A stretch of DNA of 64,000 bases from Ramlibacter albus (GTDB lineage Bacteria > Pseudomonadota > Gammaproteobacteria > Burkholderiales > Burkholderiaceae_C), in contig NZ_JACORU010000014.1 of NCBI RefSeq assembly GCF_014297445.1, forward strand, positions 1 to 64,000. Direction: 5' to 3'. A program made the position numbers and the translations under genes. The notes below the pieces were generated by a model that made no database searches, was not told the origin of the DNA, and worked only from the letters and a program-made list of their open reading frames with translations. Below, piece after piece: positions 49,568-58,534 of this stretch (the first letter of the stretch is position 1; each line of letters opens with the position of its first letter).

Positions 49568-50734
49568 TCAGCCGGCGAGTGCCTTCATCTCGCGATACAG
49601 GTCGGCCTTGCCTTCGAAGCCGATGCCGGGCAGGTCGGGCAGCGTCACGTAGCTGTTCTCCACCTTCACGCCATCGGGGAAGCCGCCATAGGGCTGGAAC
49701 AGGTCGGGGTACGACTCGTTGCCACCCAGGCCCAGGCCCGCCGCGATGTTCAGGGACATCTGGTGGCCGCCGTGCGGGATGCAGCGGCTGGGCGACCAGC
49801 CGTGTTGCTTCAACATCTCCAGCGTGCGCAGGTATTCCACCAGGCCGTACGACAGCGCGCAGTCGAACTGCAGCCAGTCGCGGTCGGGGCGCATGCCGCC
49901 GTAGCGGATCAGGTTGCGCGCATCCTGCATGGAGAAGAGGTCTTCGCCCGTCGCCATCGGGTTCTTGTAGTAGTTGCGCAGCGTCGCCTGCAGCTCGAAG
50001 TCCAGCGGGTCGCCCGGCTCCTCGTACCAGAACAGGTCGTACTGCGAGAGTGCCTTCGCATAGGCAATGGCCGTGTCCAGGTCGAAGCGGCCGTTGGCGT
50101 CCACGCACAGCTTCTGGCCGTCCTGCAGCACTTCCATGATCGCGTCGATGCGGCGCAGGTCCTCATCCAGCGAGGCGCCGCCGATCTTCTTCTTCACGAC
50201 CGTGTAGCCGCGGTCGATGTAGCTGCGCATCTCGTCCTGCAGCTTCCTGTAGTCCTGGCCGGGGTAGTAGTAGCCGCCGGCCGCGTAGACGAAGATCCGG
50301 CGGTTGGGCTTGCCGTCCCCGTACCGGTCAGCCAGCAGCTGGAACAGAGGCTTGCCTTCGATCTTGGCCACCGCATCCCACACGGCCATGTCGATCGTGC
50401 CGATGGCGACCGAGCGCTCGCCGTGGCCACCCGGCTTCTCGTTCTTGAACATTGCCGCCCAGATCTTGTGCGGGTCGAGGTTGTTCCCGGTGGCGTCCAC
50501 CAGGTCCGCCGGGTTCGTCTCCATGATGCGCGGAATGAACCGCTCCCGCATCATGTTGCCCTGGCCGTAGCGGCCGTTGGAGTTGAAGCCGTAGCCGATG
50601 ACTGGCTTGCCATCGCGGATGACGTCGGTGACGACAGCCACGAGGCTGAGGTTCATCTTGCTAAAGTCGATGTAGGCGTTGCGAATCGACGAGCTGATGG
50701 GAACGGTCTTTTCGCGGATTTCGACGATCTTCAT
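49568..50734 (-). CDS. tarD: D(-)-tartrate dehydratase (enolase superfamily)
   Basis: The 388-residue enzyme dehydrates D-tartrate to oxaloacetate. It closely follows the TarD pattern: MKIVEIREKTVPISSSIRNA, GYGFNSNGRYGQGNMMRERF, GGHGERSVAIGTIDMAVWDA. Catalytic Lys pair is in VVKKKIGGA; metal ligands in VDANGRF (Asp), WYEEPGDP (Glu) and ATGEDLFS (Glu); the His is in IPHGGHQMSLN. It is divergent from a LysR gene and precedes a Bug receptor, a complete little tartrate locus. Confidence 0.9.
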   Translation of the reverse strand: MKIVEIREKTVPISSSIRNAYIDFSKMNLSLVAVVTDVIRDGKPVIGYGFNSNGRYGQGNMMRERFIPRIMETNPADLVDATGNNLDPHKIWAAMFKNEKPGGHGERSVAIGTIDMAVWDAVAKIEGKPLFQLLADRYGDGKPNRRIFVYAAGGYYYPGQDYRKLQDEMRSYIDRGYTVVKKKIGGASLDEDLRRIDAIMEVLQDGQKLCVDANGRFDLDTAIAYAKALSQYDLFWYEEPGDPLDFELQATLRNYYKNPMATGEDLFSMQDARNLIRYGGMRPDRDWLQFDCALSYGLVEYLRTLEMLKQHGWSPSRCIPHGGHQMSLNIAAGLGLGGNESYPDLFQPYGGFPDGVKVENSYVTLPDLPGIGFEGKADLYREMKALAG

Positions 50735-50842
50735 GGCACGGTGTCCTGGTGTTGGAAGGGATGGCCGTGATGTTCGTCGTTCGGCGGCCGCAAGGCCAAT
50801 GCTGGTTTTGGCTCGTACGATGCGCGGCACGAACCGCCCCTT

Positions 50843-51745
50843 ATGAAATTCGACTTCACCTGGCTCGAGGACTTCCTGGCGCTCGCCGCCACGGGCAACT
50901 TCACCCGCGCGGCCGAGGACAGGCACAGCTCGCAGCCGGCCTTCAGCCGCCGCATCCGCGCGCTGGAGGAGTGGATCGGGGCACCGCTGGTGGACCGCAG
51001 CACGCAGCCGGCGCGGCTGACCGAAGTCGGTGAATGGTTCAGGGCGGTGGCGCAGGAACTCGTCGCGCGCACCACCCGCCTGCCGGGCGAGGCGAAGCAG
51101 GTTGCCGAAGCGAGCGCCGGCACGCTTCGGATCGCGAGCACGCACACGTTGGCGTTCACGTTCCTGCCGAAGTGGCTGCGCGGGCTGGAATCGACGCTGG
51201 CCCTCGGCCCCGTCGAACTCACGTCCGACGTGATGGCGCGTTGCGAGGCCCAGATGCGAGAGGGCAAGGTCCACTTCGTGCTCGCGCATTCGCACCCGTT
51301 GGTCCAGGGCGCGCTCGAGACTGACGCCTACCAGTCCGCGGTCATCGGCCGCGATCGCCTTGTCGCCGTGTCGAAGCCGTCATCCGGCAGCAAGCCCGTG
51401 CATCGCCTCGAGAAGAAGCCCGCGCAAGGCAGCGTGCCGGTACTCGCCTATTCCGAGGAGTCCGGCATGGGCCGAGTGGTCCGCTCGGTGCTCGGGCGCA
51501 AGCTGGAGGCGATCCCGGGCCATGTCATCTTCACCGCGCACCTCGCTTCGGTGCTTCGTTCGATGGCATTGGACGGCCGCGGTATCGCCTGGTTGCCGCA
51601 CACGTTGATCGAGGAAGACCTCGCGTTGAAGCGGCTCGTGCCGGCGGCGGAGGATGCCTGGGGCGTCGACCTGGAGATTCGCCTCTATCGCCAGCGCGAG
51701 GCGATCGGGCGGGCCGCGGAGGCTTTCTGGCACGCAGCGAACTAG
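50843..51745 (+). CDS. LysR-type regulator divergent from tarD
   Basis: The 300-residue regulator has a LysR wHTH (FTWLEDFLALAATGNFTRAA, SSQPAFSRRIRALEEWIGAP) and the effector domain (LRIASTHTLAFTFLPKWLRG; VPVLAYSEESGMGRVVRSVL; ALDGRGIAWLPHTLIEEDLA). It is 108 bases from tarD on the other strand, so it most likely controls tartrate use. Confidence 0.9.
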   Translation: MKFDFTWLEDFLALAATGNFTRAAEDRHSSQPAFSRRIRALEEWIGAPLVDRSTQPARLTEVGEWFRAVAQELVARTTRLPGEAKQVAEASAGTLRIASTHTLAFTFLPKWLRGLESTLALGPVELTSDVMARCEAQMREGKVHFVLAHSHPLVQGALETDAYQSAVIGRDRLVAVSKPSSGSKPVHRLEKKPAQGSVPVLAYSEESGMGRVVRSVLGRKLEAIPGHVIFTAHLASVLRSMALDGRGIAWLPHTLIEEDLALKRLVPAAEDAWGVDLEIRLYRQREAIGRAAEAFWHAAN

Positions 51746-51831
51746 GGTTCTCCCCATAAGAAAATTCCTGCCTCCCGCTTCGCGGCGCAGCTCTACCATT
51801 CCTTCCCACCCAGTCGTACAGGGAGTCGGCA

Positions 51832-53430
51832 ATGGATAGGCTCAAAGGTCCTGCAGCTGATGCGATCGCGGGCAGCGCCCTCAAGGGCATGCTCGCTTCC
51901 CGCGGCGACGCGTTGTTGCTTACCCACCAGGACGTTCGCAGGGCGGAGTCTCTGCTCACGATGGCCGCGAGGATGGGGCGGCTCGGTGCCTGGTCGGTCG
52001 AAGTGCCTGCCATGGACCTCACCTGGTCGGACAAGGTCTGTGCGATCCATGGCGTCGCCCCCGGCTACAAGTGCTCCGTGGAGCGCGCCATCGAGTTCTA
52101 CCTGCCGAATTGCCGCGACACGATCCGCAGGGCGTTCGACCAGTGCGTGCTTCAAGGCACGCCGTTCGACCTGGAACTGCAGATCCTCGATGCCACGGGC
52201 CGGCACGTGTGGGTGAGGTCGATCGGCGCCGCGGAGCGCGACGACGATGGCCGCATCGTCCGGGTGCAAGGCGCCTTCCAGGACATCACGGCGAGCAAGC
52301 TCGCCGCGGAGCACAACCGGGAGCTCGCCGAGCGCCTGTCGATGACCCTGGACTCGCTGACCGAGGGCTTCTTCACCGTCGACCGCGACTGGCGCTTCAC
52401 CTTCATCAATCCGCAGGCCGAGAAGCTGATCCGGCGCGACCGGTATCAGCTGCTGGGCCGGTGCCTCTGGGACGAGTTCCCGGACCTGCTCGACACGCAG
52501 GTGGCATTCCAGTACCACAAGGCCATGGCGACGAACACGCCGGTGGAGTTCGAGGACTACTACGCACCGCTCGAGGCGTGGTTCCACGTGCGCGCTTCGC
52601 CCTCGCCGCAAGGCCTTGCCGTGTGCTTCCACGACATCACGCAGAGCGTGCGCTCCCGCGAGGAGGCCCTGCGCCTCAACGGCGCGCTGGAGGAGCGCGT
52701 GCGCGAACGCACGGCCGAACTGCAGGCCGCCAACCGCGAGCTGGAGGCGTTCTCGTACTCCGTTGCCCACGACCTGCGCGGCCCGCTCTCGGCCATCAGC
52801 GGCTTCGCGCAGAGCCTGCAGGAGCGCGAGGGCCACAAGCTGTCGGCCGCCGGCGTGAACTACCTGCAACGCATCCGGCGCGCGGCCGGCAACATGGACG
52901 AGATGACGACGGGCCTGCTCACCCTCGCCAAACTGTCGCGCACGGCGATGCACATGGAGCGCGTCGACATCAGCGCGCTCGCGTGCGAAGCGCTGGGCTT
53001 CCTGCAGGCTCGCGACCCCGCCAGGAAAGTGCAACTGCGCATCGCGAGGAACCTGCAGGCCGAGGGCGACCGCGTGCTCCTCGCGCGCGTCTTCGAGAAC
53101 CTGCTGTCGAATGCGTGGAAGTTCACGGCGAAGCAGGAGCGCGCCGTGATCGAAGTGGGCGTCGAGGCGTACGTCGAAGGCTACGACGTGTTCTTCGTGC
53201 GCGACAACGGCGCGGGCTTCGACATGCAGTACGCCAGCCGCCTCTTCGGGGTGTTCGAGCGGCTGCACCCGGTGAGCGAGTTCGAGGGCACCGGCGTCGG
53301 GCTGGCGACCGTGCAGAAGATCATCACCATGCACAAGGGCCGCATCTGGGCGACGTCGGCGCCGGGGCAGGGCGCCACCTTCCACTTCATGCTGGGCGGG
53401 CAGGCGACGGGGTTCGGCGGGCTCTATTGA
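51832..53430 (+). CDS. PAS-domain sensor histidine kinase
   Basis: The 532-residue protein has no membrane helix, so it is cytosolic. Domains: PAS/PAC ~45-165 (LGAWSVEVPAMDLTWSDKVC; VQGAFQDITASK), second PAS ~180-285 (FFTVDRDWRFTFINPQAEKL), coiled link, HisKA with H-box SVAHDLRGPLSAISGF near residue 312, HATPase with N-box ENLLSNAWKF, DNGAGFD and GTGVGLATV. The phosphoacceptor class resembles phytochrome-like kinases. No response regulator is adjacent, so its partner is elsewhere. Its 3' end overlaps the pepA-like gene. Confidence 0.9.
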   Translation: MDRLKGPAADAIAGSALKGMLASRGDALLLTHQDVRRAESLLTMAARMGRLGAWSVEVPAMDLTWSDKVCAIHGVAPGYKCSVERAIEFYLPNCRDTIRRAFDQCVLQGTPFDLELQILDATGRHVWVRSIGAAERDDDGRIVRVQGAFQDITASKLAAEHNRELAERLSMTLDSLTEGFFTVDRDWRFTFINPQAEKLIRRDRYQLLGRCLWDEFPDLLDTQVAFQYHKAMATNTPVEFEDYYAPLEAWFHVRASPSPQGLAVCFHDITQSVRSREEALRLNGALEERVRERTAELQAANRELEAFSYSVAHDLRGPLSAISGFAQSLQEREGHKLSAAGVNYLQRIRRAAGNMDEMTTGLLTLAKLSRTAMHMERVDISALACEALGFLQARDPARKVQLRIARNLQAEGDRVLLARVFENLLSNAWKFTAKQERAVIEVGVEAYVEGYDVFFVRDNGAGFDMQYASRLFGVFERLHPVSEFEGTGVGLATVQKIITMHKGRIWATSAPGQGATFHFMLGGQATGFGGLY

Positions 53431-54862
53431 CGAGGAAGTGCGCCAGCAGCGCGACCGGCCGGCCCGTCGCGCCCTTGTCGGCGCCGCTTCGTGACGCAGT
53501 CCCGGCGATGTCGAGGTGCACCCACGGGTAAGCCCTCGTGAACCGCGAGAGGAAGCAGGCGGCGGTGATCGCATCGGCGGGGTGCGAGCCGGTGTTCGGC
53601 AGGTCCGCGAAGTTGGATTTCAGCGCTTCCTGGTAGTCGTCCCACAGCGGCATCTGCCAGGCGCGGTCCCAGGCGCTGTCGCCGGCCTCGATGACTTCGC
53701 GCGCGAGCGCGTCGCGGTTCGAGAACACGCCCGAGGCAACGGGCCCGAGTGCGCTGACGATGGCGCCGGTGAGCGTGGCGACGTCGACAACCACCGCGGG
53801 GTTGAAACGCTCCGCGTAAGTGAGCGCATCGCAGAGCACGACCCGGCCTTCGCAATCGGTATCGAGGATTTCGACGGTCTGGCCCGACATCGTCGTCACC
53901 ACGTCACCCGGCTTGACGGCGTTGTCGCCGGGCATGTTCTCGGTGGCGGCGACGATGCCGACGATGTTCAGCGGCAGCTTCATGAGCGCAGCCGCGTGCA
54001 TCGCACCGAGCACGGCCGCGGCGCCGCACATGTCGAACTTCATCTCGTCCATCTCGTGCGCCGGCTTGATCGAGATGCCGCCCGCATCGAAGGTGATGCC
54101 CTTGCCGACCAGCACGACCGGCTGCGCACGCGGCGCGCCACCGTGGTACTGCAGCACGACCAGCTTGGGGGGCTCCCGGCTGCCGCGTGCCACGGCGAGG
54201 AAGGCGCCCATGCCCAGCTTCTCGATCTGCTCCCGCTCGAAAACGTTCACCTCGAAACCGTGGCGCCTGCCGAGTTCCACTGCCTTGTCGGCGAGATAGG
54301 TCGGCGTGCACAGGTTGCCGGGCATGTCGCCGAGGTTGCGCGCGAGCATCACGCCTTCGGCGATCGCCACGCCGCGGTCGATGGCGGCCTGGCACGGCGC
54401 GTCGGCGCGGAAGGCGACCTTTCGCAAGACCTGCTTGCGAGGCGACGGCTTGGTCTTCAACGTGTCGAAGCAATACAGGCCGTCCATCACGGCAAGGACC
54501 GCCCGCTCGATCTTCCACGCCTCGTCGCGGCCGTTCACCGGCAGTTCATGGAGACAGAGAATCGCGTCCGTCGCGCCCGTTGCGCGCAGGACCTTCATGG
54601 CCGAGGCGAGGGCCGCGAGGTAACGGCTTTCCCCGAATTCGTCCTCCGGGCCGAGGCCGACGAGCAGCACGCGCTCGGCATTTCCAACGCCGTGCAGCAT
54701 AAGCGTCGTGCCGAGCTCGCCGTGCATGTCGCCGTGCAAGCTCTCGAAGGAAGCCACCAGTTCGCGAGCCGAAGGCGAAAGCACACGGCCCTCGTACACA
54801 CCCACCACGATGCAGCCGGTGCGCTGGGTGTCCAGCCTGCCGCTCGCTAGGCCGAATTCCAT
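53387..54862 (-). CDS. pepA: Leucyl aminopeptidase-type M17 peptidase
   Basis: The 491-residue M17 enzyme has the N-terminal macro-like domain and C-terminal catalytic domain: VGKGITFDAGGISIKPAHEM (metal Lys/Asp), MKFDMCGAAAVLGAMHAAA, and DTDCEGRVVLCDALTYAERF. The usual NTDAEGR is here DTDCEGR, an unusual change at two positions. Metal Asp and Glu are kept. It cleaves N-terminal residues. Its start overlaps rimK-like by 16 bases and its end overlaps the kinase gene by 44 (convergent). Confidence 0.88.
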   Translation of the reverse strand: MEFGLASGRLDTQRTGCIVVGVYEGRVLSPSARELVASFESLHGDMHGELGTTLMLHGVGNAERVLLVGLGPEDEFGESRYLAALASAMKVLRATGATDAILCLHELPVNGRDEAWKIERAVLAVMDGLYCFDTLKTKPSPRKQVLRKVAFRADAPCQAAIDRGVAIAEGVMLARNLGDMPGNLCTPTYLADKAVELGRRHGFEVNVFEREQIEKLGMGAFLAVARGSREPPKLVVLQYHGGAPRAQPVVLVGKGITFDAGGISIKPAHEMDEMKFDMCGAAAVLGAMHAAALMKLPLNIVGIVAATENMPGDNAVKPGDVVTTMSGQTVEILDTDCEGRVVLCDALTYAERFNPAVVVDVATLTGAIVSALGPVASGVFSNRDALAREVIEAGDSAWDRAWQMPLWDDYQEALKSNFADLPNTGSHPADAITAACFLSRFTRAYPWVHLDIAGTASRSGADKGATGRPVALLAHFLVNRARRTPSPARPA

Positions 54863-56316
54863 GGCTGCCGCTCCGCGATGCGCCGCGCGAACACGCCAAC
54901 GACTTCCCGGTACAGCGCTTCGCCCAGCACCTGGTCCTCGTTGCCCGCGTCGATGTTCGGGTTGCAGTTCACCTCGATCAGGTAAACGCGGTCGCCGTCC
55001 TGCTTCAGGTCGACGCCGTACAGCCCGCGGCCGATCAGGTTGGCGGCGCGCACGGCCATGCTCACCACCTGCTCCGGCGCTTCACCCACCGACATCGCCA
55101 CCGTCTTGCCTTCGATCAGCTTCTGGCCTTCGGCCACCTGGTTCACCTTCCAGTGGCCGGGCGCCATGAAGTACTTGGCGACGAAGAGCGGGCGGCGGTC
55201 GTAGACGCCCACGCGCCAGTCGAAGCCGGTGGGCAGCCATTCCTGCGCGACGATGAGTTCGGAGACCTTGAAGAAGCGCTCCGCCTCGCGCCGCAGGTCC
55301 TCGTCCGATTCGATCTTCAGCACGTCGAGGCCGAAGCCGCTGTCCGGCAGCTTCAGCACGCAGGGCAGGCCCAGCGTCGGCACCACCTGGTCGAGGATCG
55401 TGCGATGAACGATCAGCGTGCGCGGCTGCGTGATGCGGTGCCGGTTCATCAACTCGTGCATGTAGACCTTGTTGAGGCACTTCAGGATCGACTGCGGGTC
55501 GTCCACGACGGGCATGCCCAGTGCCTCGGCGCGCCGGACGAACTCGTAGATCACGCCGTTGACCTCGGGGCTTGCGCGGTTGAAGAGGCCGTCGAATTCC
55601 TGCAGGCGCTCCAGCGCATCGGGGCCGATCAGTTCGGCTTCCATGCCCACGAGCGGAGCGGCCTTCACCAGGCGATGCAGCGCCTCCTTGTTGGAGGGCT
55701 TGTGCGGCTCCTTCTCGTCCCACAGGATCGCCAGCCGTGGCTTGCGTTCGGCCGTGCGCCGCGCCTTGGGCGCGGACGTTTCCGGGATGAACGCCTTGAC
55801 CGCATCGAGGAGAAAAGGGCGGTGCTGCGGCGGGATGTCGGCCAGGCCGATCGCCTGCACCGCTTCGAGTTGCCAGCGGCCCTCGACGCGGCGGAACATC
55901 GCGCGCAGCAGCGGCGCCCGCACGCTCGCGAAGAGCTTCTCCGAAAGCGCGGGGTGGCGTTCGGCAGGGTCCTTGCCCAGGTACGCGTTCAGCTCGAAGC
56001 GGTCGCTTTCGTCGTGGCGCAGCGTCGCCTGCACCAGGGTCTCCAGCTCACCGGCCAGGGCCTGCACCCGCGCTTGCGACTTCAGGTCCTCGACCGTCTT
56101 GACGTCCGGCAGCGAGCGCTGGCCGCGCGCTTCGGCCAGCAGCGACACGTAGTAGCCGCGGCCCTGGTAGCGGCCGGTGCGGCAGAGGTTGAGCAGCTGC
56201 ACGCCGGGCTCGGCGTCGCCGTCGGGCTCCGCGAGGTAGCGGCGCGCCGTGAGGACGGTCGCGTCCGGGATCTCGAGCCATTCCTGCTGGTGTTCGGTGA
56301 CGATGACGGTGCGCAT
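54847..56316 (-). CDS. RimK-like ATP-grasp ligase with RLAN N-terminal domain
   Basis: The 489-residue protein has an N-terminal RimK-like (RLAN) domain (VIVTEHQQEWLEIPDATVLT; RTGRYQGRGYYVSLLAEARG) and a C-terminal ATP-grasp: VYMHELMNRHRITQPRTLIV, LPCVLKLPDSGFGLDVLKIE, EWLPTGFDWRVGVYDRRPLF, VDLKQDGDRVYLIEVNCNPN. It would join an amino acid to a carboxylate of a peptide or protein. The next gene is an aminopeptidase, overlapping by 16 bases, which suggests a tag-and-trim pair. Confidence 0.88.
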   Translation of the reverse strand: MRTVIVTEHQQEWLEIPDATVLTARRYLAEPDGDAEPGVQLLNLCRTGRYQGRGYYVSLLAEARGQRSLPDVKTVEDLKSQARVQALAGELETLVQATLRHDESDRFELNAYLGKDPAERHPALSEKLFASVRAPLLRAMFRRVEGRWQLEAVQAIGLADIPPQHRPFLLDAVKAFIPETSAPKARRTAERKPRLAILWDEKEPHKPSNKEALHRLVKAAPLVGMEAELIGPDALERLQEFDGLFNRASPEVNGVIYEFVRRAEALGMPVVDDPQSILKCLNKVYMHELMNRHRITQPRTLIVHRTILDQVVPTLGLPCVLKLPDSGFGLDVLKIESDEDLRREAERFFKVSELIVAQEWLPTGFDWRVGVYDRRPLFVAKYFMAPGHWKVNQVAEGQKLIEGKTVAMSVGEAPEQVVSMAVRAANLIGRGLYGVDLKQDGDRVYLIEVNCNPNIDAGNEDQVLGEALYREVVGVFARRIAERQPWNSA

Positions 56317-56347
56317 CGCCCCATGCTGGGCCGCGGCGCCCGGGCGT

Positions 56348-56396
56348 GCCGTCGGCGAGGGCCGACGGCTCCTGTCGGGCGAGCGTGTCAGCTCGC
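56348..56396. repeat. Two adjacent hairpins upstream of the RimK-like gene
   Basis: GCCGTCGGC/GCCGACGGC (56348-56356 and 56361-56369) is a perfect 9-bp stem; GCGAGC/GCTCGC (56379-56384 and 56391-56396) is a 6-bp stem. They fill the short gap between the small zinc-protein stop and the ligase start and may end or protect the upstream message. No T-run is present. Confidence 0.45.
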
Positions 56397-56614
56397 TAGG
56401 CCGCCTGCCGGCCCGGCGCCTCGCAACCTTCCTTGCAGCGGTATTGCAGCGCCCCCGCCAGCCGGAACGGCATGAGCCGCGAGCGGGGCAGGTGGCGCCC
56501 GCAGACGATGCAGCTCATCGTGGCCCCGAACGGGCCGGGGAACTCGGTGCCGCTCGCCTTCGATTTGTAGCGCAGGCCGTTGGCCCGCACCTTCGTCGTG
56601 ACCTCACCCTTCAT
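56396..56614 (-). CDS. Small Cys-rich (zinc-binding-type) protein
   Basis: The 72-residue protein starts MKGEVTTKVRANGLRYKSKA and has a likely zinc site, MSCIVCGRHLPRSRLMPF and ALQYRCKEGCEA (Cys pairs C-x2-C and C-x3-C). It resembles small Burkholderiales proteins of unknown role. It is preceded and overlapped by 11 bases by the next small gene on the same strand. Confidence 0.65.
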   Translation of the reverse strand: MKGEVTTKVRANGLRYKSKASGTEFPGPFGATMSCIVCGRHLPRSRLMPFRLAGALQYRCKEGCEAPGRQAA

Positions 56615-56756
56615 GAGCGCCGTCGCTCGGGGCGGGTGCGTTCGCCGGCGCGGGGGCGGGCTGGGGGGCGGACTTGCGCGCGGCCTTTTCGGCCTTCTTG
56701 CGCTTTTTCTCGAGCTCGCGCTGGCGCTTCTCGAAACCGTAGTTGGGTTTGGGCAT
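56604..56756 (-). CDS. Small Lys/Glu-rich protein
   Basis: The 50-residue protein begins MPKPNYGFEKRQRELEKKRK, a charged helix, and ends in Pro/Ala. Proteins with this start are widespread in Burkholderiales; function is unknown. It overlaps the next gene by 11 bases, so the two are likely cotranslated. The start is 49 bases from the divergent DUF4256 gene. Confidence 0.65.
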   Translation of the reverse strand: MPKPNYGFEKRQRELEKKRKKAEKAARKSAPQPAPAPANAPAPSDGAHEG

Positions 56757-56805
56757 GGGGCCATTCTGCGCCCGTTTTCGGGGACCGCCTACTATCCGGT
56801 CCACC

Positions 56806-57345
56806 ATGAAAACCCCTGAAAAAGACGCCCTCCTGCGCACCCTGCAAACCCGCTTCGAGAAGCACATCCCGCGCCACCGCAAGGCGGCATGGAAGGACGT
56901 GCTGGCGAGGCTGGACGCCAAGGCCATCAAGGCGCTGCAGGCGATGGAAGCCTCCGGCGGCGAGCCGGACGTTGTGGACCTGGGCGGCCCCGCCGGCCGA
57001 TACACCTTTTGCGATTGCGCCCCCGAATCGCCCGCCGGCCGGCGCAGCCTGTGCTACGACCGCGAAGCGCTCGACTCGCGCAAGGAAAACAAGCCCGCCG
57101 GCAGCGCCGTGGAGGAGGCAGCGGCCATGGGCATCGAGCTGCTCAACGAGGAGCAGTACCGCGCGCTGCAGCAGCTCGGCGAATTCGACCTGAAGACGTC
57201 GAGCTGGATCCTCACGCCGCCCGAGGTGCGCAGGCTCGGCGGCTCGCTGTTCTGCGACCGCCGCTTCGGCCGCGTGTTCACCTACCACAACGGTGCGCAG
57301 TCGTACTACGCCGCGCGGGGTTTCCGGGGCGTGCTCAGCGTCTGA
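56806..57345 (+). CDS. DUF4256 family protein
   Basis: The 179-residue protein follows the DUF4256 pattern through its length: LQTRFEKHIPRHRKAAWKDV, MEASGGEPDVVDLGG, YTFCDCAPESPAGRRSLCYD, FDLKTSSWILTPPEVRRLGG, FCDRRFGRVFTYHNGAQSYY, AARGFRGVLSV. The conserved Cys, Asp and Glu in FCDCAPESP and the Arg pairs suggest an enzyme, but no activity is known. Divergent from the small-gene pair. Confidence 0.9.
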   Translation: MKTPEKDALLRTLQTRFEKHIPRHRKAAWKDVLARLDAKAIKALQAMEASGGEPDVVDLGGPAGRYTFCDCAPESPAGRRSLCYDREALDSRKENKPAGSAVEEAAAMGIELLNEEQYRALQQLGEFDLKTSSWILTPPEVRRLGGSLFCDRRFGRVFTYHNGAQSYYAARGFRGVLSV

Positions 57346-57424
57346 CCGATACGCACTGTTCCCCTCCTCCGACAGCCCCCGCTGCCACGGCCCGGCCATG
57401 CTGGGGAAAACAGGGAGAACCGCA

Positions 57425-58534
57425 GTGCAACCCCAACCGCAGCCCGGCGTGGTGCTCGCGCTCGCGTCCGAGCACCCCGACGAACTCAGCGAGCACCAGC
57501 GCTGCACGCTGCTGGGCTTCGTGCGCCAGGTCGCCGCGCTGCGCGGCGAGCGGGCCGGCGGCTTCCACCACCCGGGCGCCACGCACGACGAGCGGCCGTT
57601 CTTCGTGCCGCAAGACACGTTGACCACCGAGGAGGCGGCCGCGCTCGGCATCCACGGGCCGCAGCAGTTGTTCGGCGGCGTGGTGCCGCATGCCTTCGTC
57701 GCCACGAAAGCGATCAGCCACGCGCTCGTCGACCCGGGCGCGACTTGTGTGCACGGCTGGGTCCACGGCCTCGCGGCCGGCATCGAAGCATGCGTGTTGC
57801 CGGGGTTCACCGTGTTCGATCAGGGCGACGCGCTCACGGCGGGGCAGCGCCTGCTCGCCCGCGGGCCGGTGCGGCTCAAGCCGGTGCGCGCCAGCGGCAG
57901 CCGCGGCCAGAGCGTGGCGCAGGATGACGCGTCGTTGCGTCGGGCGGTCGCGCAAATGGACCCGCACGAGATCGCGACGCACGGGCTGGTGGTGGAGGTG
58001 CAGGTGGATGAGCTGCACACCTTCAGCATCGGCCAGGTGCAGGTGGCCGGCCTCACGGCCAGCTATTTCGGCGTGCAGCGCTCCACTCGCGACAACGAAG
58101 GCGTGTCGGCCTACGGCGGCTCCTCCCTGACCCTTGTGCGCGGCGGCTACGACGCCTTGCTGGCCCTGCGACCCGCGCCCGAGGTGATGCACGCCATCGG
58201 GCAGGCGCGCTGCTACGACGACGCGGTCAGTGCCTGTTATCCCGGGTTCCACACGTCGCGCAGCAATTGCGACGTGCTGCTGGGCCGGGACGCTTCGGGC
58301 ACGCTGCTGTGCGGCGTGCTGGAGCCGTCGTGGCGCGTGGGCGGCGCCACGGGCGCGGAGCTGGCCGCGCTGGAACGCTTCGCGGCCGACCCGGGCTGCA
58401 AGCTCGTGCGCGCCTCCTGCCACGAGGTTTACGGCGACAGCCCCGAGCCGCCGCCTTCGGCCACCGTGCACTACCGCGGCATCGACCCGCGCCAGGGCCC
58501 GCTGACCAAGTACACGGTCCTGGAGGACGAATGA
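57425..58534 (+). CDS. DUF3182 family protein, ATP-grasp-like
   Basis: The 369-residue protein begins at GTG 57425 with GGGAG 8 bases upstream. It has GPVRLKPVRASGSRGQSVAQ (resembles the ATP-grasp Lys/Gly-rich strand), LVVEVQVDELHTFSIGQVQV, SAYGGSSLTLVRGGYDALLA, and HTSRSNCDVLLGRDASGTLL. DUF3182 is uncharacterised. The pattern fits a degenerate ATP-grasp fold. Its stop overlaps the next gene by ATGA. Confidence 0.78.
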   Translation: MQPQPQPGVVLALASEHPDELSEHQRCTLLGFVRQVAALRGERAGGFHHPGATHDERPFFVPQDTLTTEEAAALGIHGPQQLFGGVVPHAFVATKAISHALVDPGATCVHGWVHGLAAGIEACVLPGFTVFDQGDALTAGQRLLARGPVRLKPVRASGSRGQSVAQDDASLRRAVAQMDPHEIATHGLVVEVQVDELHTFSIGQVQVAGLTASYFGVQRSTRDNEGVSAYGGSSLTLVRGGYDALLALRPAPEVMHAIGQARCYDDAVSACYPGFHTSRSNCDVLLGRDASGTLLCGVLEPSWRVGGATGAELAALERFAADPGCKLVRASCHEVYGDSPEPPPSATVHYRGIDPRQGPLTKYTVLEDE

